A stretch of DNA of 32,289 bases from Chloroflexota bacterium. GTDB lineage: Bacteria > Chloroflexota > Dehalococcoidia > JACQUA01. This document shows, piece by piece, positions 23,300 to 32,032 of the stretch (positions within the stretch are counted from its first letter, which is position 1; each line of letters starts with the position of its first letter). The notes under the pieces are model-generated. The model saw nothing but the letters and a program-made list of their open reading frames with translations. It was not told the DNA's origin and made no database searches. Position numbers and translations under genes: made by a program. The stretch is from NCBI GenBank assembly GCA_016210565.1, contig JACQUA010000023.1, positions 1 to 32,289 of the forward strand. Direction: 5' to 3'.

Positions 23300-25231
23300 A
23301 TGTCGGTGAGCGCCTCAACCCCTATAGTGGAACAAAAGGGCGGGGACACGCTGCCCGGGCTTTTCCTGGCCAACTACAAGAGATACGGCAGTAAGAAGCT
23401 GGCCATGCGGAAGAAAAAGCTGGGCATCTGGCAGCGTCATACCTGGCAGGACTGCTACGAGCAGGTCAAGTACTTCTCCCTGGGGCTGGTAAGCCTGGGA
23501 CTCCAGCCCGGCGATAAGGTAGCGGTGCTGGGAGACAACGACCCCGAGTGGTACTGGGCCGAGCTGGCGGCGCAGGCGGCGGGGGGCGTGGCCCTGGGCA
23601 TTTTTACCGACGCCATACCCAGCGAAGTCAAATACATCGCCGAGCACTCGGACTCCAAATTCATCGTCGCCCGGGACCAGGAACAGGTTGACAAGATACT
23701 CCAGATCAAGACCGAATTACCCCTTTTGAGGAAGCTGATTTACTGGGACCCCCTGGGCCTGACGCACTACGACGACCCCATTCTGATGAATTTCCAGGCG
23801 GTCGTGCAAAGAGGCAGGGAATACGAGCCGCAGCACCCGGAAGCATTTGAGCAGAACATAGCTAAGACCAGGCCGCACGACGTGGCCGTCCTGTGCTACA
23901 CCTCCGGCACCACCGGGTTGCCCAAGGGGGTAATGATCACCCACAACAACTTCATCGCCAGCATCCGGTCCTGGTTCCAGGTCTCGCCCCACCTGGCCAC
24001 CGACGATTACATCTCCTACATGTCGCCGGCCTGGGTGCCGGAGCAGTCGCAGGGGATAACCGGCTGGCTGGTCTGCGGCAACGTGGTGAACTTTCCGGAA
24101 GAGCCGGAAACTTCCCAGGAAGACACGCGGGAAGTCGGCCCGCAGGTGATGCTCTACGGTCCCCGCCTCTGGGAAAGCCTGGTCTCCACCATCCAGGCCA
24201 AAATACTCGACACCAGCCCGATCAAGAGGTTCCTCTATAACATGTGCCTGCCCGTGGGGTACAAAGTGGCCGGCATCAACAGCAACAAGCAGACGCCGGG
24301 GCTGCTCTGGCGAGTCCTCTACAGGCTGTGCGACTGGGTTGTCTTCCGCCCCCTCAAGGACAAGATCGGCCTGGCGCGGTCGCGCGACTGCTTCACCGCC
24401 GGATCGTACCTCAGTCCCGATACGCTGAAATACTTCCGGGCCATCGGCTGCAATTTGAAGCAGCTTTTCGCCGCCACCGAGGTGGCCATGGTGACGTCCC
24501 ACCTGGATGGGGACGTCCGTTCCGAAACGGTAGGTCCCCCTCTCCCCGGCGTCGAGGTCAAGATCAGCGAGGAGGGCGAAATACTGATTAAGAGCCCCGG
24601 CGTCGTGCCCGGCTACTACAAGAACCCGGAAGCAACACAGAAGATGATCAAAAACGGCTGGTTCCACACCGGCGACGCCGGCCACATCGATGAGACCGGA
24701 CACCTCATTTACTGGGACCGGGTCACCGAATTGATCGAGCTGGCGGGGGGACAGAAGTTCTCCCCGCAATACATAGAAGGGCGACTGAAATTCAGCCCCT
24801 ACATCAAGGATGTCATGGCACTGGGCGGCAAGGAAAAGCCATATGTGACCGTCATCGTAATCATTGATTACGAAAATGTCGGTCGCTGGGCCGAGCGCAA
24901 CCATGTCGCCTACACCACCTACACCGACCTGTCCCAGAAAGACCAGGTGCTGGCCTTGATCCGCAAGGACATCACCAGGGTCAACGGCACCCTGCCCGCG
25001 GCGGCCAAAATCCGCAGATTCGCCCATCTCCACAAGGAGTTCGATCCCGACGAGGCGGAACTTACCCGGACGCGCAAGCTGAGAAGAGGGTTTATGGAAG
25101 AAAGGTACGGCGACCTCATCAAGGCAATCTATGCTGGCAGGGCCGAATACGTGGCGGAAGCCACTATCACCTACCGCGACGGGCGGAAGGGTAAGGTGGC
25201 CACGACGATCAAGATACAAACAATGGAGTAG
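23300..25231 (+). CDS. Long-chain acyl-CoA synthetase (AMP-binding)
   Basis: 643 residues of the adenylate-forming long-chain acyl-CoA synthetase group. Motifs: YTSGTTGLPKG ATP loop (200-210), YISYMSPAWVPEQ, LKQLFAATEVAM, GWFHTGDAGHIDETG and YWDRVTELIELAGGQKFSP, then a C-terminal KLRRGF segment. It makes acyl-CoA from free acid, ATP and CoA at the inner face of the membrane. This form, located between livF and livH, is widespread in anaerobic acid degraders, which suggests activation of the imported acid; chain length cannot be read. The ATG has only a weak GAAAG site. Confidence 0.92.
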   Translation: MSVSASTPIVEQKGGDTLPGLFLANYKRYGSKKLAMRKKKLGIWQRHTWQDCYEQVKYFSLGLVSLGLQPGDKVAVLGDNDPEWYWAELAAQAAGGVALGIFTDAIPSEVKYIAEHSDSKFIVARDQEQVDKILQIKTELPLLRKLIYWDPLGLTHYDDPILMNFQAVVQRGREYEPQHPEAFEQNIAKTRPHDVAVLCYTSGTTGLPKGVMITHNNFIASIRSWFQVSPHLATDDYISYMSPAWVPEQSQGITGWLVCGNVVNFPEEPETSQEDTREVGPQVMLYGPRLWESLVSTIQAKILDTSPIKRFLYNMCLPVGYKVAGINSNKQTPGLLWRVLYRLCDWVVFRPLKDKIGLARSRDCFTAGSYLSPDTLKYFRAIGCNLKQLFAATEVAMVTSHLDGDVRSETVGPPLPGVEVKISEEGEILIKSPGVVPGYYKNPEATQKMIKNGWFHTGDAGHIDETGHLIYWDRVTELIELAGGQKFSPQYIEGRLKFSPYIKDVMALGGKEKPYVTVIVIIDYENVGRWAERNHVAYTTYTDLSQKDQVLALIRKDITRVNGTLPAAAKIRRFAHLHKEFDPDEAELTRTRKLRRGFMEERYGDLIKAIYAGRAEYVAEATITYRDGRKGKVATTIKIQTME

Positions 25232-25233
25232 AT

Positions 25234-25370
25234 TGTCACCCTGAGCCTGTCGAAGGGTCTTTCGTTCCCGGCGCGGAACCAGCCAAAGGACTTGTCCTGG
25301 GCGCAGCGAAGGATTCTTCGACTGCGACTCGTCCCGATACTATCGGGACTCGTCTTCGCTCAGAATGACA
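25234..25370. repeat. Intergenic repeat family A copy
   Basis: Opens TGTCACCCTGAGCCTGTCGA, contains a nested GTCCCGATACTATCGGGAC hairpin and ends CTTCGCTCAGAATGACA. It fills the gap between the acyl-CoA synthetase and livH. Confidence 0.85.
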
Positions 25371-25405
25371 TTTCGTTCGCGGCTTTGTCCAGATAGCAGA
25401 AGACA

Positions 25406-26290
25406 ATGAATACTTTCTTACAGAACATGCTTCTCGGCCTGATGAACGGCGGAGTTTATGCCCTTATCGCCCTGGGCATCGTCGTGGTCTACAAGTCCAC
25501 GCGGGTCCTCAACATCACCCAGGGGCAGTTCCTGGTCATTGGCGCCTGGCTGGCGTACACCTTCCTCGTCAAGCTCCACCTCAACATCTGGTTGGCCTTC
25601 TCGCTGACCCTGGTGATTGCCGCCGCCCTGGGTTTCTTCATCGAGAGGGTCGCTTTCCGCCCGCTCATCGGCCAGCCGATGGGCGCCCTGATTACCATGA
25701 CCATAGTCCTGATGGCCGGCCTGGAAGGGTTCGTGCTCTGGATTTTTGGCGGCTTCATTGTTTCCTACCCTGACTTCATCCCCAAGGAGCCGCTCAAGCT
25801 GGCGGAACTGGTTGTCTCGCAGCAGTCCCTGTGGATGTTCATTATCGCCATGGTCCTCATCGGGATTTTCGCCGCATTTTTTAAGTACACCAGGGCCGGT
25901 CTGGCCATGAGGGCAACGGCGGAGGCCCACCAGGTGGCTCAGAGCGTGGGCATCAGCGTCAAGACCGTTTTCGGGCAGACCTGGGCTATCGCCTCCGTCA
26001 TCGGCGCCGTGGGGGGCATCCTGCTGGGCAGTCTCTACGGCGTCAGCTACCTCCTGGGGGAATGGGGTCTCGTGGTGATTACCGTCGCCATCATCGGGGG
26101 GCTGGAGTCCATCGGCGGGGCCATCCTCGCCGGACTCCTGCTCGGAATCCTGGAAAAGGTAGCCGTCGGGTATATCGATCCCTTGATAGGCGGAGGCGTT
26201 GAAACCGTCTTTCCCTTTGTCATCCTCCTGGTCGTCCTCGTGGTTAAACCCTACGGTCTCTTCGGCCTGAAGGAAGTGGAAAGGATCTGA
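25406..26290 (+). CDS. livH: Branched-chain amino acid-type ABC permease LivH
   Basis: 294 residues, about eight transmembrane segments. The opening LMNGGVYALIALGIVVVYKS and the following TRVLNITQGQFLVIGAWLAY are diagnostic of LivH; GISVKTVFGQTWAIASVIGA is the ATPase-contacting loop. It forms the channel with LivM, which starts 1 nt after its stop. The ribosome binding site (CAGAAGA) is weak. Confidence 0.95.
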   Translation: MNTFLQNMLLGLMNGGVYALIALGIVVVYKSTRVLNITQGQFLVIGAWLAYTFLVKLHLNIWLAFSLTLVIAAALGFFIERVAFRPLIGQPMGALITMTIVLMAGLEGFVLWIFGGFIVSYPDFIPKEPLKLAELVVSQQSLWMFIIAMVLIGIFAAFFKYTRAGLAMRATAEAHQVAQSVGISVKTVFGQTWAIASVIGAVGGILLGSLYGVSYLLGEWGLVVITVAIIGGLESIGGAILAGLLLGILEKVAVGYIDPLIGGGVETVFPFVILLVVLVVKPYGLFGLKEVERI

Positions 26291-26291
26291 C

Positions 26292-27344
26292 ATGCACATA
26301 CCCTGCGGTACGATTAACGATAGCTATGAAAAGGACATGGCGATTATCCGCACCCGGCTCCAGTGGATACTGCTGCTGGCTTTCCTGGCCCTGATTTTCG
26401 TCTTTCCGCTTTTCCCCTTTTCGTCCGACTACCTTCTGAGGGTAATCAACAACATCGTCATAACGGTAATCCTGATCCACGGTCTCAATTTGCTCATGGG
26501 CTACGCCGGGCAGGTCTCCCTGGGGCAGGGCGCTTTCATGGCCGTCGGGGCCTACACCACCGCCTTGCTGGGTAACAGGTTCGGCGTGCCGTTCTGGCTG
26601 GCGTTGCCCGCCTCGGCCCTCAGCGCGGGACTGGTGGGGATCATCTTCGGCGCGCCTTCCCTGAGAATCAAGGGAGTCTACCTGGCGCTGGCGACCATTG
26701 CCGCCCAGTTCATCGTACTGTGGGTGGCGCGCTATGTACCTGCCTTTGGAGGCGTCACGGGCGTCGCTTCACCCCCGGCGACCATCGGCAGCGTGGTGAT
26801 CAACAGCCAGACGAGTAATTACTACCTGATCGTGACGGTCGCCATTATCATGACGTACTTCGCCAAGAACATCGCCCGTTCCCGGGTGGGAAGGGCCTTC
26901 GTCGCCATCCGCGACAACGACCTGGCGGCCGAGGTCATGGGGATAAGCCTCTACCGGTACAAGCTCACCGCTTTCTTCATCGGCTGTCTCTTCGCCGGCA
27001 TCGCGGGCGCGCTGTGGGCCAACCTGGTCGGCCACGTCCAGAGCGAGCAGTTCCCCCTGTTGAACTCCATCTGGTATACTGGTATTATCATGATCGGGGG
27101 AATGGGCTACACCCTGGGAGCCATCATCGGCACCTTCCTGCTCCTGGGCGTCCAGGAGATCGTGACCCTTTACGGCCCGGCGCTCAGCAACCTGCCGGGC
27201 GTAGGCGGGCAGGGTTATGCCGGCTTCTCCCAGTTTCTGATGGCGCTGGTTATCATGCTCTTCATTATTTTCGAGCCGCGGGGCCTGGCCCACCGCTGGC
27301 AGATTTTCAAGACGTCTTACCGCCTGCACCCGTTTTCGTACTAG
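26292..27344 (+). CDS. livM: Branched-chain amino acid-type ABC permease LivM
   Basis: 350 residues, multi-spanning. Diagnostic NLLMGYAGQVSLGQGAFMAV, then IKGVYLALATIAAQFI and the coupling segment VGRAFVAIRDNDLAAEVMGI. Partner of LivH. The first 15 residues are unusual and polar; a later ATG at 26337 would give a more ordinary N-terminus, but its purine run is too close to serve as a ribosome binding site, so the start remains open. Confidence 0.93.
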   Translation: MHIPCGTINDSYEKDMAIIRTRLQWILLLAFLALIFVFPLFPFSSDYLLRVINNIVITVILIHGLNLLMGYAGQVSLGQGAFMAVGAYTTALLGNRFGVPFWLALPASALSAGLVGIIFGAPSLRIKGVYLALATIAAQFIVLWVARYVPAFGGVTGVASPPATIGSVVINSQTSNYYLIVTVAIIMTYFAKNIARSRVGRAFVAIRDNDLAAEVMGISLYRYKLTAFFIGCLFAGIAGALWANLVGHVQSEQFPLLNSIWYTGIIMIGGMGYTLGAIIGTFLLLGVQEIVTLYGPALSNLPGVGGQGYAGFSQFLMALVIMLFIIFEPRGLAHRWQIFKTSYRLHPFSY

Positions 27345-27371
27345 CGCCCCAGGCATCCCCGCCTATAACCG

Positions 27372-27398
27372 CAGTACCACAGGCGTCCCGCCTGTGAG
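27372..27398. repeat. Repeat family B copy
   Basis: Palindrome of the AGTACCACAGGCGTCCCGCC type between livM and the first LivK-type gene. Confidence 0.7.
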
Positions 27399-27445
27399 CA
27401 GTGAACAGAACCAACGTCTGAGACAGACCAACCAAAGGAGGATAA

Positions 27446-28711
27446 ATGCTCAAAATGAATCGACATCTGATAAGGGCCGTCCCCCTGCTTGCCGGGATAC
27501 TGCTCCTGCTGCCCCTGGCCGCGGCCTGCCAGGTCCCCACCGTCAGACCGGTAGCCAAGGCCGCAACCGTGCGGATCGGGATCATCAGCGACATGACCGG
27601 CCCCACCGCCAATACAGCCGTAGGTGAAATATGGGGCTGGGAAGACGCCGCCAAGTTTACCAACGAGAACAATTACGTCCCCGGCGTGACCTTCGAAGTG
27701 ATTACTTATGACAACCGGTTCGACGTGGGACGGTCCATTAACGGATACGAACTGATGAAGACCCGGGCGGTGAACATCGTCCACGTCCAGATGACCGGCG
27801 CCAACTATGCACTCAAGGACAAGTATGCCCAGGACAAGATCGTGGCCGTCATTCCGCCGGCGCCGAAAGCGCTCCATCCCCCGGGATGGGTCTTCGCCGC
27901 CGACGGCTCGTATGCCGACGCCGCAGCCGCGGCCTACGACTTCATCCTGCAGGACTGGAAAAAAGCAGGGAAACCGGGCAAGCCCAAAATGGGATGGCTC
28001 ACCTGGGACGCGGACTATGGGCACTCGGGCCTGATCGCCAACTGGTACGCGACCGAAATCGGCATCGAGGTCCTGCCTGCCGAGTTCTACCCCTCACCCG
28101 CACCCAGAGATGTCTCCACCCAGTTGCTGCGGCTCAAAGACCGCGGGGCCAACTATATCATCTCTCTGGGACCGGATGTGGCATGGTCGGTGATCCTGAA
28201 CGACGCCGCCAAGCTCAACCTCCAGGACACGATGAAATTCGTGGGCGTGGCCAATGTGATCTTCTCCGATGACCTGGCCCGGCTATCCAAAGAGGCCGCC
28301 GAGGGTAGCTATCTGGTAATGTTCAACTCCTCTCTGTATGAGGACGCCCTCCCCGGAGTAAAACTTCTCCGGCAGATGCAGGAGAAATACCGCGGGGAGT
28401 GGCGCGACAACCTGCCTTCCATCCGCGGCTGGCTCTCGATGAGGATGGTGGCCGAGGCGGTCAAGCAGGCGATCGAAAAGGACGGGCTGTCTCCGGATAA
28501 GATAGACGGGGATTCGATCTACAAGTCCATGGAGAAGAACATCAAGGACTGGGACAGCGGCGGGCTGGCAGGCCCCATGACGATCTCGCCCGACAATCAC
28601 AGCGCCGCCCGGATGGTCAAGATATTCCAGATGAAAGGAGGAAAGCATCTGCCCATCACGGACTTTATCAAAGCGCCCCACATCACCAAGTTTGAGGACG
28701 TAAAGAAATAG
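27446..28711 (+). CDS. LivK-type substrate-binding lipoprotein 1
   Basis: 421 residues. Signal with hydrophobic core 13-25 and lipobox LAAAC, then RIGIISDMTGPTANTAVGEIWGW, the first strand and ligand loop of the amino acid-binding (Peripla_BP_6) fold. Also visible are TYDNRFDVGRSINGYELMK and GWLTWDADYGHSGLIANWY. It captures the ligand for LivHMGF. Excellent site AAAGGAGG 4 nt before the ATG. About two thirds identical by eye to the next gene, and equal in length. Confidence 0.93.
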   Translation: MLKMNRHLIRAVPLLAGILLLLPLAAACQVPTVRPVAKAATVRIGIISDMTGPTANTAVGEIWGWEDAAKFTNENNYVPGVTFEVITYDNRFDVGRSINGYELMKTRAVNIVHVQMTGANYALKDKYAQDKIVAVIPPAPKALHPPGWVFAADGSYADAAAAAYDFILQDWKKAGKPGKPKMGWLTWDADYGHSGLIANWYATEIGIEVLPAEFYPSPAPRDVSTQLLRLKDRGANYIISLGPDVAWSVILNDAAKLNLQDTMKFVGVANVIFSDDLARLSKEAAEGSYLVMFNSSLYEDALPGVKLLRQMQEKYRGEWRDNLPSIRGWLSMRMVAEAVKQAIEKDGLSPDKIDGDSIYKSMEKNIKDWDSGGLAGPMTISPDNHSAARMVKIFQMKGGKHLPITDFIKAPHITKFEDVKK

Positions 28712-28716
28712 CGGCC

Positions 28717-28743
28717 GGTACCACAGGCCACCGTGCCTGTGAG
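28717..28743. repeat. Repeat family B copy between tandem paralogues
   Basis: GGTACCACAGGCCACCGTGC followed by CTGTGAG, a near-consensus copy, directly between the two LivK-type genes. Confidence 0.8.
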
Positions 28744-28814
28744 ACCTTGTTTTCATCCCTGGTGGTGCTTGACCCACCGGGCATGGCGGTCTAATGAACA
28801 ATAAGGAGGAACGC

Positions 28815-30080
28815 ATGCTGTACAAAAAGCTCGCCAGATTCGCCGTCTTCCCATTGCTTGCTGCGGGACTGCTATTCCTGCCCCTGGTCGCAGCCTGCCA
28901 GCCGCCGTCTCCGGGGCCCGGAGCCAGGGCCACGAATATCAAGGTCGGCATAATTAGCGACATGACGGGGCCTACTGCCAGCGGCGCGGTGGGCGAAATC
29001 TGGGGGTTTGAGGACATCGCCAAATGGGCCAACGAGACCAACTATGTACCGGGCGTCACCTTTGAGACCATCGCCTACGATAACCGTTTTGACGTCGGCC
29101 GCTCCCTGAACGGGTACGAACTGATGAAGACGAGGGGAGTATCCGTCGTCCACGTGCAGATGACCGGCGCCAACTATGCGCTGAACCCCAAATACACTAC
29201 CGACAAAATAGTCGCGCTCATCCCGCCGGCGCCAAAAGCCCTGCATCCGGTGGGCTGGGCCTTCAGCTCTGACGCCGCCTATGCCGACGGCGCCGCCGCT
29301 GGCTTTGAATGGGTTCTCAAGGACTGGGCCGCCGCAAGGAAATCCGGCAAGCCGAAGCTGGCGTGGCTCACCTGGGATGCCGACTACGGCCATGCCGGCC
29401 TGATCGCCAACTGGTACGCAACCGAAAAAGGAATTGATGTACTGAGGAGCGAGTTCTACCCATCCCCCGCTCCTGCCGACGTGAGCGCCCAACTGCTCAG
29501 AATCAAAGACGCCGCGGCGGACTATGTCTTTTCCACCGGCCCTCAGTCCGCCTGGCAGACGGTGGCCAAGGACGCCCAGAGGCTGGGGCTCAAAGACAGG
29601 ATGAAGTTCTTGGGGATAGGCAACGCCATCGAGTCCGACGTCTTCCTCGGACTGACGAAAGAAGCCGGTGAAGGGTTCTACCAGGTACAGTTCTTCTCTT
29701 CCATGCATGAGGGAGACCTGGCCGGCGTCAAATGGCTCAGGGACATCCAGACCAAATACCGGAGTGAATGGGCGAATAATATGGTGGCCACCAGGGGCGC
29801 CCTGGCCATGAGGCTGGTCGTGGAGGCGATAAAGGCGGCCGTCGAAAAAGACCGCGTTTCCGCGGACAAGATTGACGGCCAGGCCATCTACACCTCCCTG
29901 GAGAAGAACATCAAGAATTTCGACACCGGCGGGCTTTCCGGCCCCCTGACCATTTCTGCCGACAACCACAGCGCCGCCAGGCTGGCCAAGATCTTCCAGA
30001 TAAAGGGAGGCGCCCTGACTCCAGTCACCGACTGGATCCAGGCGCCCCACATCACCCGGTTTGACGACGTCAAGAAATAG
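28815..30080 (+). CDS. LivK-type substrate-binding lipoprotein 2
   Basis: 421 residues from ATG 28815, which has AAGGAGG 5 nt upstream (an earlier ATG at 28794 would add seven residues ahead of the signal). Lipobox LVAAC, then VGIISDMTGPTASGAVGEIW and the same landmarks as its neighbour (AYDNRFDVGRSLNGYELMK, WLTWDADYGHAGLIANWY, ISADNHSAAR). A tandem duplicate with diverged ligand-facing parts, likely widening the substrate range of the same transporter. Confidence 0.93.
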   Translation: MLYKKLARFAVFPLLAAGLLFLPLVAACQPPSPGPGARATNIKVGIISDMTGPTASGAVGEIWGFEDIAKWANETNYVPGVTFETIAYDNRFDVGRSLNGYELMKTRGVSVVHVQMTGANYALNPKYTTDKIVALIPPAPKALHPVGWAFSSDAAYADGAAAGFEWVLKDWAAARKSGKPKLAWLTWDADYGHAGLIANWYATEKGIDVLRSEFYPSPAPADVSAQLLRIKDAAADYVFSTGPQSAWQTVAKDAQRLGLKDRMKFLGIGNAIESDVFLGLTKEAGEGFYQVQFFSSMHEGDLAGVKWLRDIQTKYRSEWANNMVATRGALAMRLVVEAIKAAVEKDRVSADKIDGQAIYTSLEKNIKNFDTGGLSGPLTISADNHSAARLAKIFQIKGGALTPVTDWIQAPHITRFDDVKK

Positions 30081-30466
30081 CCGGAGCGCCGAACCCTCTC
30101 CCTCGATGGGAGAGGCCAGGTGAGGGTGAAAAACAAATCCGACTGCTCTCATGCGGGGCCGGCGGCCGCGGGGGCAGACCTCGAGGTCTGCCCTCCCGCC
30201 GGCACGGTACCACAGGCCACCGTGCCTGCGAGAGATGGATTTCCAGCAAGCCCGTTCATTCTTGTCCGTCATCGTTCCCCTGCAAGCGGGCATCACCCTG
30301 CAACCTGGCCAACCCGGACGGAAACCGGCGATATCTGGTATAATCCTGGCAATATCCGTGTAGCCCCAGGTCTTTAGCCTGCGGGGGTGGCCGGCGCCTC
30401 GCCCAGCCCAGGCCCAATACCAGCGCACACAGTCGGGGACGCCTGTGCCACCGCGGAGGAAACACC
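30081..30466. other. Intergenic region with palindromes and an extended -10 promoter
   Basis: 386 bp, no gene. In order: a CTCTCCCTCGATGGGAGAGG repeat word; a perfect 22-bp palindrome at 30172-30193 (GGGCAGACCTC and its inverse); a family B copy at 30206-30232; then TGGTATAAT at 30336-30344, an extended -10 promoter without a clear -35. It marks the start of a new transcription unit. Confidence 0.55.
30336..30344 (+). promoter_or_regulatory. Extended -10 promoter candidate
   Basis: TG-n-TATAAT upstream of the hydroxylase subunit genes; no -35 consensus at 17 nt. The leader would be about 115 nt. Confidence 0.4.
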
Positions 30467-31345
30467 ATGTTCTACAAGGCATTGCCCGCTTTCAATTATC
30501 TCGCCCCGTCTTCCCTCGCCGAGGCTTGCTCCCTGCTGGCAAAGCATGAAACCCGGGCCAGGGTCATGGCCGGCGGTACGGACCTCGTGGTCCAGATGAA
30601 GCAGCGGAAGATCGTCCCGGAATACCTGGTCAGTCTGAAAGGGATTCCCGGGCTGGATTATGTCAAATACGACAACAAGCTGGGACTGCGTATTGGCGCC
30701 GCCGCCACGTTGCAGTCCGTGCTGGATTCCCCGCCCGTCCAGGAGCACTACGATTTCATCGCCACCGCACTGAAGAAAATGGGACCCCCTCAGGTGAAGA
30801 ACATGGCTACAGCGGGTGGCAACCTATGCAACGCCGGGCCTTCCGCCGACCTGGCGCCACCCTTGCTGGCGGCCGCTGCCAGGCTGAGATTGGTCAACTC
30901 AAAAGAAGAGAGAATCATCGACATTTCGCGCTTCTTCAAGTCGCCGTTTGAGACGGTCCTCGGACCCTCTGACATCCTGGTGGAGATAATGGTGGCCGCC
31001 CCCCGTCCCCACACCGCCGGCGCCTATTGCTACCTGACCAAACTGACCGAAGCCGATGAGACGCTGGTAGGTGCAGCGGCCTATGTTAATACGAATCCCG
31101 CTAGAGATCGCTTCCGTGAGGTTCGCCTTGGCCTTTGTTCGGTAGCGCCGGCCCCAATACGCGCCGTCCAGGCCGAAAAGCTGCTGGCGAACCAGCCGGT
31201 GACCGGCGAAATCATAGAAAAGGCGGCCGCCGCAGCGGCGGCGGAGACCTCCCCCCGCTCTCGCGCCGGCTACCGCCGCCGCATGACCGCGGTCCTGGTC
31301 GAGGGGGCCATAAGAGAAGCCCTCGGCAAAGTAAAAGGGGCGTAG
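30467..31345 (+). CDS. Molybdenum hydroxylase FAD subunit (CoxM/XdhB-type)
   Basis: 292 residues, the medium subunit of the xanthine dehydrogenase/CO dehydrogenase family. FAD motifs VMAGGTDLVVQMK (33-45) and ATAGGNLCNAGPSADLAPPLL (114-134). It passes electrons from the [2Fe-2S] subunit (31550-32032) to an acceptor. The C-terminal block TSPRSRAGYRRRMTAVLVEGAI is typical. Start at ATG with GGAGG 8 nt before it. The substrate depends on the large molybdopterin subunit, not in the window. Confidence 0.93.
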   Translation: MFYKALPAFNYLAPSSLAEACSLLAKHETRARVMAGGTDLVVQMKQRKIVPEYLVSLKGIPGLDYVKYDNKLGLRIGAAATLQSVLDSPPVQEHYDFIATALKKMGPPQVKNMATAGGNLCNAGPSADLAPPLLAAAARLRLVNSKEERIIDISRFFKSPFETVLGPSDILVEIMVAAPRPHTAGAYCYLTKLTEADETLVGAAAYVNTNPARDRFREVRLGLCSVAPAPIRAVQAEKLLANQPVTGEIIEKAAAAAAAETSPRSRAGYRRRMTAVLVEGAIREALGKVKGA

Positions 31346-31549
31346 TGCGCAGGGTGGGGTTAAGCACAGAGGTGGCGACGGGGAAGTCCCGATTACATCG
31401 GGATGCGAACCCACCAACAGGAATTGAAGATTACAGATTCATGACTTAGAAGATTCCCCCACCCCCGGTTTCACAGCAACACAGCGCGCACAGGCGAGGA
31501 CGCCTGCGCCGCCCCTTGTAACAGCCTGACAGAAAGGACCACAAACTCC
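31346..31549. other. Intergenic region, no gene seen
   Basis: 204 bp between the two hydroxylase subunits, unusually wide for this operon type. It includes the hairpin TCCCGATTACATCGGGA (about 31388-31404) and a CACAGGCGAGGACGCCTGCG palindrome (about 31481-31500), the latter resembling words at 30425-30450. Confidence 0.55.
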
Positions 31550-32032
31550 TTGAAACAGACGATAGACCTGGACATCAATGGCGAGAATCGCCAGCTCCAA
31601 ATAGATTGCCACCGCACCCTCCTGCAGGTCCTCCGGGACCAGCTAAGGTTGACGGGGACCAAGGAGGGCTGCGATACGGGGAACTGTGGCGCCTGCACCG
31701 TCCTGGCAGACGGCAAGCCCATCCTCTCCTGCCTGACCCTGGCGGTGGAGGCCCAGGGCAAGAAGATCGTCACCATCGAGGGCATGGCCAACCACGGCCA
31801 GCTTCATCCCATCCAGCAGGCCTTTATCGACCATGGGGCCATCCAGTGCGGCTACTGCACGCCGGGCATGATTCTGTCTGCCAGGGCCCTGCTGGACCGG
31901 AACCCCCGGCCCAGCCTGCAGGACGTCAAGGATGGAATGTACGGCAACCTCTGCCGCTGCACCGGCTACACCCGGATAGTCCAGGCCATCCAGGCAGCCG
32001 CGGCCAAACTAGCACAAGACCGGGGCACCTGA
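31550..32032 (+). CDS. Molybdenum hydroxylase [2Fe-2S] subunit (CoxS/XdhC-type)
   Basis: 160 residues with two [2Fe-2S] clusters: plant-type C41, C46, C49, C61 (GCDTGNCGACTVLADGKPIL) and the helical cluster C100, C103, C135, C137 (QCGYCTPGM, NLCRCTGYT). It carries electrons from the molybdenum centre to the FAD subunit. TTG start with AAAGGA 11 nt upstream, a long spacing. The order FAD then Fe-S implies the large subunit gene lies just past the window. Substrates in the family range from CO and purines to nicotinate and 4-hydroxybenzoyl-CoA. Confidence 0.93.
   Translation: MKQTIDLDINGENRQLQIDCHRTLLQVLRDQLRLTGTKEGCDTGNCGACTVLADGKPILSCLTLAVEAQGKKIVTIEGMANHGQLHPIQQAFIDHGAIQCGYCTPGMILSARALLDRNPRPSLQDVKDGMYGNLCRCTGYTRIVQAIQAAAAKLAQDRGT

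Noticed and set aside
23717..25219. 500-residue minus-strand frame opposite the acyl-CoA synthetase
   Set aside because: Antisense shadow of a GC-rich gene; the plus strand carries all adenylate-forming motifs.
28872..30482. 536-residue minus-strand frame opposite the second LivK-type gene
   Set aside because: Antisense shadow that also crosses repeats; no family resemblance.
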